Position numbers and translations under genes: made by a program. Below, piece by piece: positions 21,508 through 31,531 of a stretch of 48,510 nt of DNA (the stretch's first letter is position 1; each line of letters begins with the position of its first letter). The stretch is from Peribolospora baueri. Its lineage: Eukaryota > Basidiomycota > Peribolosporomycetes > Peribolosporales > Peribolosporaceae. The stretch spans positions 1 through 48,510 of the forward strand of contig JAMDHS010000124.1 in the NCBI GenBank assembly GCA_029717555.1. The letters are read 5' to 3'. A model generated the notes under the pieces. It was not told where the DNA came from. It did not search any database and saw only the letters and a program-made list of their open reading frames with translations.

Positions 21508-24411
21508 ATGTCTGGCCGACATGTGGCAGACGATGCGGGTGGCCCAGGGGCCTCGCCAACCCATTCCATTCCTGATGCCGCAGGCTTGCCGAGGACCAGC
21601 AGCAAGGATGAAAAGGACGTTGAGGCGGGTGTCGCTGGGAAGACCACCGTTGTCAACCTCGACACCGGGGCCCAAGGCCTGAACAAAGGCGGCGGCGGCC
21701 TTGTACCTGAGGAGAAGGTCAGGATCGGGCTCCAGCAAAGGCACATCCAGGTGAGAGGACCTTTCGGCGACCCGGCCAACATCGCCCTTGCTTCTTGAAC
21801 CGTCTCAACAACTTCTCTTTAAACATTGGAAGATGATCTCTCTGGCGGACAGCATCGGCACGGGTGCGTTTTCCTCCCGGTCGCTGAGAGACAGAGCCCA
21901 CTAGAAAGCCACGTCTGACCCACCCATTGGCCTCCTCTCCTACGTTGATCACATCCACAGGCCTCTTCCTCGGTTCCGGAAAAGCTCTTGCACAGTAAGC
22001 ATTTGTTCATGTGCTGTTGCACATCCGATGATCAACAACACCGACTTGTCATCTGATTCATGTGTACACCCCATCATCTCCGCACTTCAGTGGCGGGCCC
22101 CTCGGTATACTCCTAGTGAGTGCGATTCTACCCCCGCTATCACTTGGCGTCGCTCACATGATGGGTTGGACCTTCCAAAGGGCTATGCAGCTGTCGGAAG
22201 CATCGTCATAGGCGTCGTTCTTTCCCTTGCAGAGATGGCCGCGCTCGTTCCCGTCTCCGGCTCCTACGTCCGCCACGCCACCATATTCTTCGACCCGGCC
22301 CTCGGCTTTGCGAGCGGTTGGAATCTCATCTACTCGTCCTGCCTCACCATCCCTAGCGAGATCATCGCCGCCTCTGTTCTCTTCCAGTACTGGACGGACC
22401 TGAATTCGGCCGTGTTCATCTCCATCTTCATCCTTTGCATCTTGGCGGCCAATCTGTTTCTTGTCAGGATCTACGGCGAGGTGAGCCATCTTGAGCCCAC
22501 CAGTCTCGAAACAAGTACCGTCACTCACGCGTCCATGTTCGTCTTTCCAACGCATACGACCGTCGATCGTTAGATCGAGTTCGGGTGAGAGACCGCCCTT
22601 CTTACTCTGCCTTTTGGATGGATGAGCGCGCTTTCTGGCCGCTTGTAATGACCGCACGCAACTGCATACCCCGCATTTCTCAACACACGCAGGTTTGCCA
22701 TGCTGAAAATCATGCTGGTCGTTGGGCTTATTATATTTGGCATTTGCATCGATCTCGGTGCTGGTCCCAACGGCGACAGGATCGGATTTCGCTACTGGCA
22801 CGGTTAGCGATTTTCATGTCCTCCACCGTTACGCGAAGCCCGTTGCAGGTTGATCTGACACCTCGTGCATTTCACCCCGTGGCCAGACCCAGGTCCCTTC
22901 GCCGAGTATCTCGTCTCGGGCCCGGTCGGGAAGCTCGTCGGCTTCTGGTGAGTCCCTCTAATCACATTCCCCTTCACTAGAGGCGCACATCGAACGTTTG
23001 CTGAACGGTGTTCTGTAATATCTCTCCTAGGGCTGTCCTGACTAATGCAGCCTATGCATACTCAGGTGAGCGTGTCCACTAACTTCCTGCAGAAGCGCCA
23101 TTCAACACTGACCTGTAGAATCCTCCTGCCTCGTCTTTCAGGTTCCGAGACAATTGCCATGGCGGCTGCAGAGACTCGGAACCCGAGGAGAGCGATTCCA
23201 CGCGCTGCCAAATCGATCTTTTTTAGGTTGTCCTTCGCCTACATGCTCGGCGTCTTTGTTGTGGGACTCATCGTTCCAAGCAACGACCGACTCCTTGTTA
23301 ACAGCACCGGCACAGCCAGTCAGAGCCCCTTTGTCGTGAGATATTACGCCCTACTTGGTTGTGCAGAGCATCATAAACCAGGGCATGGTTCTCATACGCC
23401 GCATCGTTCTCCACATCTCAGGTTGCAGCTCAGCGCGCAGGTGTGAAGGTCTTGCCGTCAATCGTCAATGCAGTCGTAATCACCTCAGCTTGGTCGACTG
23501 CGAGTAAGTGGTCTGCCGTTGATTTACTGGAGATTAAGCTGCGCGTGTGTTACAGACAGACGTTTCTGACCTCATTTTGACGGCACCATATTCCGCTCAC
23601 TCTCCTCCGTGCTTCCGCCTCGTTCAGATGCGAGCATGCTCGGAAGCTCCCGCACTCTCTACGGGCTCGCACTTGACGGTGGTGCGCCTAAGATATTCGC
23701 GAGGGTACATCGCTTTGGCGTGCCATATATGGCTGTTTTGTTCGTGATCATGTGGTCTCGTGAGTTCAGCCACATGCTTCGTTACCAAAGCCATAGAGGC
23801 TGTCCCGCTCACTCGCCGCTTTGAGCATGTATTGGGATGGACCGTCTTTTCTTGTCTTCTCAGCCCTCGCATACACAGTCCTAGGATCAACGGCGACAAA
23901 AGTGTTTGGCTATGCTCAAGCTTTGATTGCCAGCCTTTCCCTGGTCATATGGATGATCATCACCGGTATTTACCTCCGATTCTATACCGCTGTGAAGGCC
24001 CAGAACATTTCGCGTGACCGTGAGTAAATACAGTCGACTCCTCGAAGCACCCACGTGCTGACCTTGCTCCATGCTCTTCCTGCCTGCTCAGAACTCCCAT
24101 ACAAATCGCCTTTCCAGCCCTACCTGGCCTGGTTCTCCTTCATCTTCTGCACCATCCTTCTACTCACCGGTGGCTTTGAAGTCTTTATCCACGGCAACTG
24201 GAGCGTCGAGGATTTCTTCTCCGCCTACTTCGTCTTCGTCCCCTTCACCGCGCTCTACTTCGGCTACAAGGTCATCAAACGCACGGAGATAGTGCCTCTT
24301 CATGAGGCCCCTATTCAAGGGTTCATCGACTTTGCCAAGGCCAATCCCGAACCGGAGCCCAAGAGGACCAAAGGCGTGTTTGGATGGCTCCGCGCTGCCG
24401 CGTGGGGTTAG
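21508..24411 (+). CDS. Amino-acid permease, YAT-type APC transporter
   Basis: Plasma-membrane proton-coupled amino-acid importer of the fungal YAT family (general amino-acid permease type), with 12 predicted helices. Fourteen exons: 21508-21750, 21833-21863, 21961-21994, 22091-22115, 22181-22480, 22574-22584, 22693-22802, 22887-22947, 23031-23065, 23142-23335, 23422-23503, 23628-23759, 23864-24019 and 24092-24411, giving 577 residues. After an 80-residue cytosolic tail come RHIQMISLADSIGTGLFLGSGKALAHGG (helix 1 substrate motif), then EMAALVPVSGSYVRHA and DPALGFASGWN. Further on are YSGSETIAMAAAETRNPRRAIP and the Gly/Pro-rich DGGAPKIFARV. All these are family signatures. Exon 6 is only 11 nt but is required to keep RIYGEIEFGFAMLKI intact. 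The tail is short and basic. Substrate range cannot be told from sequence. Confidence 0.96.
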
Positions 24412-24885
24412 GGGATGCGATCGTAGGCGGCTTCGACAGGTCCGAGGGATCCGGTCGTGATCGTGCGGTTCAGTCTTTGTATATTCGTACTGCAACAGCC
24501 GGGTTCAGAATGAGTTGCTATCTCAGCAGGTGGGCGCCGGAGTGAACAGATAGAGCGAAAACTAGCGAAAACTATAAGAGCCGAAATGAAATATAACTGG
24601 ACCTCTCCCGAGCCAAACAGAAGCGGACGACCGCTCCTCTTAATCGTCCTCGCCTCATATTTATTGGCATTTTTGTATGCCTTCATGCAACTCCAGTTGT
24701 ATGGTCTCTTATCTTCTACGCGTCGCCTGCCGCTGTGTTTCTCCCCGTTCTATCCAATCTCTACTTTGACCTCCTTACTCTACAAGACGTACCGTCTCAT
24801 GTCACATATGATGACCTACGGCGTCGAACAAGTTCACACGGAGAGCCGTATGCAGCTATCTTTGCTTGACCCAAGTCGGCTTCCA
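24412..24885. other. Convergent intergenic region
   Basis: About 470 bases between the 3' ends of the permease and the prolyl-hydroxylase-like gene; AT-richer than the surroundings, consistent with 3' UTRs. No gene seen. Confidence 0.5.
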
Positions 24886-26398
24886 CTATCTACCGAACAT
24901 CACGTCGCTCCGCCTGATAGCCATAGAACAGAGAAACAAAGGACGTCGGGTTACACCATTCGCGAAGCCTAACGTGTGGAGCAAACGAAGATGGAATCAC
25001 ACTCACAGTACCCATTTGGTCCCTTTTACGGGTGCCCGGCCTTCATGCAACATGCATGCCTAGACGACAAGCAAGATGAGAAGCGGCGATCTGAGCGAGT
25101 TATAGTGACACCAGAAAACGGTCCGGGCTCTCACCTGTCCATGCCGATGCAGCAACGCCCGACCTCTCCGCAAGGGGGCCACGATTGGCGGGGGTCGCTG
25201 GCCCTTGGCACCAGTCTTCCCGTCAGTCTCGGGATAGAAAACCGTTTCTCCTCCTTCCACGCCGTCCTCAACTCCGGTCAGGTAAATGAGCAATGTCCAC
25301 TCGGAGTGGGTCAACGTTGAGGGGTGTCGGACCCTGATATGGAACACAAGCGAAACGAAGCGCAAGCCCGTAACGTGAGGAAGGAATGGAAGGCAAGCCG
25401 TTCGACCAGGTCAGATCGAGCCCGAGCTGCGAGCGAGGACAATGATGTACGACGGTCCAAACTTACGTATCATCATAATGAGGGTTGAAGAGCTGATGTG
25501 AAGACGAAGAGAATGGAAAGTCAGTCATATTACGAGAAAAGTCTGGTATTTGGCCCGGACGCACTGGGTGAGCGAACCTCACCTGTCCGGGCTCATATTT
25601 ATATCTATCGTCGAATAGCATGCGGTGGAGAGCCATATCAGTTCTATGTGCCAGTGTACACAACCACAACGCCAGCCTGAACTGAACTGGGCATCCACAG
25701 AAGCAGCCTTTCGCAGCATCTGCAACCAAACGTAGGAATGGCGGACGTCGCAAGACGGAGGACTCACATACGGATATTCTCACTCAGTCCCACCGTCTTC
25801 TCCTCTCCTTTTGCCGGGGCCTTAGCCTCACAGGCTTTCCACCTCTGCGCTCCGCCCTCCCTTTCCCAAGCCGCCTCGAGTCCTGTCTCTTTCCACAGCG
25901 TCCTGGCGAATTGCGGGTCCTGCACGGAAAAACGAGAGTTGGTCCGGTGCGCTTCGCCCTTTTTTGCCGGCGGCGTGGGTTGAAGGGGTAGAGTGGCAAA
26001 CATGGAGAGGAAGGACTGGATCTCGGATCGGTGGAAAAAGTTCTGGGCGGAGAATAGGAGGGGCAGGTCAGAGAGGCGTGAGAACAGAGCGCACAGGAAC
26101 AAGCTGGCAGGCCCGTCCAGATGAGCATTGCTGCACGAGCGACCTAAATACGTAAACGGACGGTGCGGGAAGAAAAGAAGGGGAATGACGGGCGAGCGCT
26201 GGAGCTCACATCGATGATGATGATCTGATCCTCCTCCGTCTCCTCCAACACGAGCTCCTTCCAGCCAACCTTCGGCCACTTCACAGAGGAAGACGCCTGA
26301 GACGCCACCGTCACTTTCGAATTCAACGGCGCGCCATTCTGGCCACCCTTTCCGGCCTTTTTGGGCGTCGTCGCTGTTACCTTGCCTTTGGGAGCCAT
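24886..26398 (-). CDS. Prolyl 4-hydroxylase-like 2OG/Fe(II) dioxygenase
   Basis: This is an iron and 2-oxoglutarate oxygenase of the P4Hc superfamily, which hydroxylates prolines or related residues in proteins; the target is unknown. Seven exons: 26210-26398, 25768-26042, 25583-25604 (22 nt), 25467-25492 (26 nt), 25135-25333, 25007-25059 and 24886-24913, giving 263 residues. The core reads ENIRIYKYEPGQLFNPHYDD. SEWTLLIYLTGVEDGVEGGE and ACMLHEGRAPVKGTKWVLRSDV follow. The HYD His and Asp, the distal His (MLHEG) and the Lys of GTKWVLR form the expected iron and 2OG site. The first 60 residues are Lys/Gly/Ala-rich and basic, possibly a nuclear or nucleolar region; no signal peptide is present, so it is unlikely to be a secretory collagen-type enzyme. 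The two tiny exons carry the first metal-ligand motif. Confidence 0.92.
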
Positions 26399-26730
26399 CC
26401 AAGCTAGCTTCCAATGTCAAAGCTGGTTCGCGACGGCCGTCGTGCTTTTCCGCAAGGTGATCGCCGGGAAACGACGAGAGATCGACTGTGATCGAGTACC
26501 GCAGCCCCCACCTTGGGAACGGATCCTTATGTGGCGTCCGGGGTGGGCCATGATGTGCATCTCCACGTCCTGTACCTGGTCAGGGTATTGACCCAAGGTA
26601 TCCTAACAGGCATCTCTGAGAACGACGATGAAAGACACGGGCTCTACTGAAGAACGCCTCAATCGAGCAGGGGTGACAAGCAGGAAGGGTATGCGTATAC
26701 AACCGAGTGAAACTATTCGTCAGCTAAGCT
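26399..26730. other. Short intergenic region
   Basis: About 330 bases between the start of the prolyl-hydroxylase-like gene and the 3' end of the cupin gene, both on the minus strand. Presumably 3' UTR and promoter; nothing specific seen. Confidence 0.5.
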
Positions 26731-27571
26731 TTACCGGCCAGCCAGCTGCATGCTCGTTCTATCCACCGCGACCATAGTCGTCCGCGCCGTCGAAGAGGTC
26801 GGCGTCCTGTCTATGATGAGGGCTCTTTCGTGGCCTGGGTATCTGACCAGTTCCTGAGGACGCGAGGGATGGGACCGTGAGGAGGCGACGACGATGGAGG
26901 GCAAGCGCGATATGAGGCCGGATGACGACCAAGATATGCAAACAAGAAACGGTCCGAGCACTCACCAAAGAAGCTCTGGTCCCACCGCACAGATAGACGA
27001 GCTCCTCATCCATGGAGGACTGGAGCGCGTGAGCGTTCATTCGAGCTTCCTCGCCGGCGGGAAAGCCGATAAAGTCACCCTTCTTGACGTTCACCTCGCG
27101 GAAGGCGCCACTTTCCTCTCCTTTCCCCTCTTCAGGCCCCTCGTACCCAGAAGAGTCCTCTGCCAGCAAAAGGGTCCCGCTTCCTTCCAGAATGAAGTAC
27201 CACTCGTCTTCAACGGCGTGCCAGTGAGGGACGGTGCTCCTCTTGCCGCCTTTAGGCACGCGGGCATACGTGATCCCTTGCTGAGTCAAGCCGGCCGCAT
27301 CCCCCAAAGCAAACACGCGACGGTCGATGGTCGAGTCGAGCGGGTGGGCGGCCGGCTTAAGCCCTTGCTCGATGGTCCCGCGCCGGACGACCGGCGACGC
27401 GTTCTCTCGCAGGGGCCTCGGCGGAGCGCATTGGGTGGAACTCCTGCGCGCCAGCAGTCCTGTTCCAGCCGTGACCGCAGTGTGCGTTCGCGGTCCAGTC
27501 GGGACAATCAAGGCAAGCGGAGCGCTGAGGGCATTGCGGCGGGGACAGAAGCGCTGCATGTGCCCCGACAT
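26731..27571 (-). CDS. Cupin-domain protein, probably mitochondrial
   Basis: Single cupin (beta-barrel, metal-binding) protein of unknown reaction. Exons 26966-27571 and 26731-26853 give 242 residues. Motif 1 is PHWHAVEDEWYFILEGSG (two His, a Glu, and the closing Gly), at about residues 110-130. Motif 2 is GDFIGFPAGEEARMNAHAL with the third His. The domain is followed by LVYLCGG and VRYPGHERALIIDR, the usual edge strands of this family. The N-terminus (MSGHMQRFCPRRNALSAPLA, then LLARRSSTQ) is Arg/Ser/Ala-rich without acids, suggesting mitochondrial import. The Met at 27571 was chosen for this reason; an in-frame Met at 27664 would add 31 residues. The last 20 residues are unconserved-looking. 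Confidence 0.85.
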
Positions 27572-28021
27572 GGTGAAGAGTGGAAAGCAGGGCCGAGCAG
27601 CGGCAGTCGACAGGGGCGGAGTATCTGGAGTGGTACGAAGACGACCACTTCCACCGGGTCTCAATCTCGATCGTATTGCCGCAGCAACCAGCCTAGGTCA
27701 CGGGAAGAAAGCGATGGGCACGTCCCCGACTGTAGGAATAGGCGCCGGGCCAGGGAGGTCCGTGGCAGCATCGGACATGAGCAACGTGAGCATGGACTCA
27801 CACCCGACTCATGATCTGTCTGTCCCTCCTTTTGGCTGACTTCGGCCCTGGACGCGCTCTAAGTATTATGCCGTGAAGTAAGGCGTCTGATGATCCAACC
27901 CATCCCGCTCGCTGAAAACGGTCAGAGGTGGAGAGAGCGGGGCGAGTACGGCCACGTGCTATATAAGATCGGTGACCGTCCCCCTGGGGCGTGACTTTCT
28001 ATCTTAACGACCACCACCATC
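27572..28021. other. Divergent promoter, cupin / HAD protein
   Basis: About 450 bases. It carries a CACGTG (27953-27958) directly followed by a TATA box (27960-27967) that points to the plus-strand HAD gene. No gene seen. Confidence 0.6.
27960..27967 (+). promoter_or_regulatory. TATA box of the HAD gene
   Basis: TATATAAG lies 55-62 bases before the start codon of the HAD protein and is preceded at once by CACGTG. A sharp TATA plus an adjoining E-box suggests a regulated rather than constitutive promoter. Confidence 0.6.
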
Positions 28022-29213
28022 ATGGCCACTGCTAACGACAGACTTGTCATAGTACACGATGTGATGGGGACGTGCTTCGCCTTTTCGTCCCTAATAGAAG
28101 CACTCAAGCAAGCCTTCCCCGAGCAACTTGAGAAAAGAGACAACCTGGCGGAGCAGATCGTCATGAACTGGTACGTTACCAATAGCTTACCCCTGGCACA
28201 AGCGTGGCTTCTCCAGGAGTGCCACTAATCTCCCTTCTTTGACTGCTCGTGTCAATACACGTGTATGTGCTTGCATATCTCATTTCATTTCAGGTATCAC
28301 ACTGCTCAGCGAGACTTTATAGTGAGCCGATTTGAGCCGCGAGTAGCACACGATGAAAAGCGAGCTGAGTGCGGCGTTGAAAACCTGGAATGCAGTACCT
28401 CTCCAGCAATGGCTCTTACACAGCCTGGGCCAAGGTCCTGGCTTCCACTCTCCCCCGGACCCTCCTCCAAGGCGGCCTGTCTCCCCCCGCCGCGTCGTCG
28501 GGGTCCAAACCCCGACTTGGTTCGAACCCGTTCCCCTCCTCTGTCCTCGACCCAATCATCGCCTCTTGGGCTTCACTCGAGCCTCGTCCAGGTCTCGCCA
28601 GGGCTTTCGAGACTCTTCGCTCCTTCGGCCCTCGAGCGGAAGTGTGGGCTTGCACGAACGGCGGCTTTCAGTTCACGCGGAATGCTTTTGTTCGAGCTTT
28701 GGGTGAGCAAAATGGAGGAGAGCTCGCGAGGCCACCAAACAGTGCTGCTGCTGGGGCAGAAGTGAGGGGAGTGGGCCTGATGAGCTGCGACGAGATACGC
28801 AAGGCCAAGGCGGAGCCCGGCGTCTACAAGGCGATGATGGAGAGAATAGGATACAAGGAGGGCGAGACTCGTGACTTCAGAAGGCCGTGGTTCGTCGCGA
28901 GCCACACTTGGGATTTGTTCGCTGCCAAGAAGGCGGGGTGAGCGTCTCTCTCTTCCTTTCCTTGTTTACCCCATTTGCAAGACGGAGTCGTGGGAGATTT
29001 CTCTAGGCACTGCTGCCAGATCCACGGACGCGTTTTGACTGTCTTCTTTTTATCGATGGTCTGCACAGGTTCAGAACCGCCTGGGGTTCCTATGAAGAGC
29101 ATGCACTGGTCGACGTCTTCGGCGAGCCGGACGTCATCGGTGAGAACCTGGAAGAGGTGGCTCAAAAGATCGTCGCATTCGAAAGGGCGACCGAAGCGGT
29201 AAAGCAGACGTGA
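28022..29213 (+). CDS. HAD-superfamily hydrolase, haloacid dehalogenase type II-like
   Basis: Soluble hydrolase of the haloacid dehalogenase superfamily, closest in motifs to (S)-2-haloacid dehalogenases; the true substrate in fungi is unclear. Exons 28022-28170, 28294-28321, 28396-28937 and 29069-29213 give 287 residues. Motif I is VHDVMGT with the Asp nucleophile near residue 13. Motif II is ACTNGG, motif III has Lys in IRKAKAEPGVY, and motif IV is VASHTWDLFAAKKAGFRTAW. The last is the dehalogenase-type signature. The cap region (residues about 40-130) contains the SSNGSYTAWAKVL helix and a Pro/Ser-rich loop. There is no signal peptide. The 28-nt second exon restores NWYHTAQRDFI. An upstream TATA/E-box pair suggests regulation. 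Confidence 0.93.
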
Positions 29214-29344
29214 TTGTCAAGAGGAGAGGCTTTCGGGCTGCGTGGGTGCGGTCACATCCGTTCGCCAGTGTATAATATGAAAACCATCTTCACAGCCTTG
29301 GAGGAAGGGAGCTTTTGACTACATGACGATTTCGCAATGGAAGA

Positions 29345-30754
29345 ATGTTCGCCGCAGCATTTCCGATATCTTCCAAGTCGACTGCTGTTGCCTTTCTCAA
29401 GGCCACGACCACCGGTGTAGCCCTACTATCAGCCATGGCGGCTGCTCCCTTCTTTCGCTCTTTCTCCTCCTCTCTCTGTGGCCAACGGTGCGCCGGCTTG
29501 CGTTCCTCGAGTCTTTGCTCACTTCGATCCTCCCACCCGCTCCGAACGCGCCCACGAAGACATGCCAGCACCTCGTCTTCATCTCCCATCCCGGCCGGCC
29601 CCGCAGGCACCTCGGGCTCTCCGTCTCCTTCGAAGCCGATGACGCCGTTGAGGCCGAAAGCGGATGAGTCATCGAAAGTAATCTATGACGGCCCGCCCTT
29701 GCTTCGGCCTCTCTTGTTCTACATCATGGGCGGAAGCGCTGTGTTCGTCATGTGAGTGTTGAGTAGAGTTCAGGAGAAGTTCCTCGAAGACTTTCGGACT
29801 GTTACGAGTAGAGCGACTGCACGATGGTCACACTCATGATATAGGCATCCCACGTCGTGAACGAGCTTTCTTACGTTTGATTTCTTCTATCTTGCCTTCC
29901 GACGAACTTACAGGGCCAATGGTGCGGACCTTGCTCGAAGTCATTGGGGCAGGAAGAACTCGTGAGTCGCACCGCCGATATCTTCTTGTCAACTTGTTGG
30001 CAATCCGGAGTCATGGTCGGATAACTGTGTCTCTGTGCCATGACGGACCGACGAAATAGCGAGACGGGCAAGTTTGAACTGGCTTCGCGAACAGTGAGAT
30101 GGAGTGTGGCCACGGTGCTCTTTCTCTCCGGGACGATCGCCGCCGCTGGCTTGTGCTTCTATCCCTCTCGGTGAGATACGTTGTTCTTCGTATGCTCCTC
30201 GAGGCTTCTCTTGCCTCAAATACGTGATTCTCTACAATCGCTGTGCGGCTATTCCGTTTTCCGCGGAAGGTTCTGTGTATTGACTCTGACCCTGCCTTTA
30301 TTCTGTTTGAAGCTTCATCACTCGCATCACTCTCCACCCCACCTCCCAAACAGTTACGCTCACCACCGCCGCTCCGCCCATGCGCCATATCGTGCCAGCC
30401 TTTTTGCTCTCTCCGTCCTTTAAAGCTTCTTCAGCTGCGCGCGGCTATTACACTGGCTCCCCCGAGCACCGTTTCGAGCGCACGTTGCGAGTAGACGACA
30501 TGCAGGTCTGGGGTGACTTACGCGGCAAAGGTGGCGGTCCTCTCGTCTCTGACAAGCAGGTCCCTCTGCGCGTCAGGGGCGAATCGCTGGTGTATCAGAT
30601 GGAGGTCGGGCCCAAGGCTTCCGTTGTGAGCCGGTTCCTAGACCCTCGTTACGGCTTGTTCGCTCCCCTTCGCAGTCCGTTCTCAAGCCGATCTCGCACC
30701 CCGTGGTCAAGGTTATCGATGTTTGCGCGAAGCCTTCTCGGCACCAACCGTTAA
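29345..30754 (+). CDS. Mitochondrial two-TM membrane protein, unknown
   Basis: I do not recognise the family securely. Exons 29345-29751, 29914-29961, 30060-30170, 30204-30223 and 30354-30754 give 328 residues. The N-terminus (MFAAAFPISSKSTAVAFLKA, then SLRSSHPLRTRPRRHAS) is a clear mitochondrial presequence. Helix 1 is LLRPLLFYIMGGSAVFVM and helix 2 is SVATVLFLSGTIAAAGLCFY. The C-terminal domain runs from LTLTTAAPPMRHIVPAFLL to the end and includes YTGSPEHRFERTLRVDDMQVWG; its basic last 30 residues are Ser/Arg-rich. The 20-nt exon (30204-30223) is inferred only because it restores the frame between helix 2 and the C-terminal domain; without it the frame shifts. The layout resembles fungal inner-membrane proteins with two hairpin helices. 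The first four exon boundaries are canonical. Confidence 0.75.
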
Positions 30755-31342
30755 CCTGCGAACGTATTAGAATGTGGACACTGCCTCACGTGGCGATAGT
30801 AGACTGCTGCAGCCCTCCGTGCCACTCAAGTGAAGGGGAGAGACTCCAAGGTCTAGCGTCAGAAAAAATCCTCCACGGGGGCAAAGGGACTCCGGCCTTA
30901 AGGACACAGGCAACGCAATCATGTTGAACTTCACCGCAGAGGGCAACCGCGACAACTCATCAAAGCTCTTCCCATGCAACACTCCCCGTTATTAGTCTAA
31001 AAGTGGGGGGATGGACGTTGTGGATTCTCGGCAGTAGGTGTCATGCTTACTAGGTGGAAACGAGGAATGAGTGTTAAGAATATTCAATCCTAAAGAAAAC
31101 TTTGTAAACCTCGAACACTCGACGTGTTCGCATCGTCAGCCCTGCTCAAATCAACGAGGCCCGGGCCGCGTGGACAAGTTGAAGTGTCCTTCCGACGCGA
31201 GGCAGGCCTCGCTCGGGTGTGCGGCTAGCTCGAATGACACTGCGCTGACGGTCGGACTTGGCTCGAGTTCTCTTCCCTTCTTTTCCCTGCTCTCCGCTTC
31301 ACTCCCTCCCCTTTTCCTCTCCATCATCTAGCTGACCCAAGC
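30755..31342. other. Intergenic region
   Basis: About 590 bases between the two-TM protein gene and the short frame at 31343. Pyrimidine-rich before 31320 (a promoter-like CT tract). No further gene seen. Confidence 0.5.
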
Positions 31343-31456
31343 ATGTCCTTCAATGACATCGAGGCCTTCTCCGACGACGATTCCCCGTCCTTCTCCTTCT
31401 CGTTCAAAGCAGACATCTCTTCACATAGAAATGCCGATCCGGGAATGGAAAGGTAG
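31343..31456 (+). CDS. Short orphan frame, possible gene start
   Basis: A 37-codon frame encodes MSFNDIEAFSDDDSPSFSFS and ends at a stop inside a possible weak donor (gtagtc). It is preceded by a CT-rich tract and a good start context. The first residues resemble the N-termini of fungal endosomal syntaxins, but no SNARE helix follows, and the minus-strand thioesterase gene ends 75 bases downstream. It could be a small gene, a gene fragment or chance. Confidence 0.25.
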   Translation: MSFNDIEAFSDDDSPSFSFSFKADISSHRNADPGMER

Positions 31457-31531
31457 TCCATAGCCTACATCCAAGTTACGAGTCTGAAAGAACATTAATA
31501 TTACCATTCCGAGCTTCCCCACCTCTCACTG

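Noticed and set aside
24886-26398. Prolyl-hydroxylase-like gene as a secretory collagen enzyme
   Set aside because: No signal peptide or ER-retention signal; the basic N-terminus argues for a cytosolic or nuclear protein.
26731-26800. Alternative C-terminus of the cupin protein in another frame (DADLFDGADDYG)
   Set aside because: It looks protein-like but needs a frame change that no available splice site supports.
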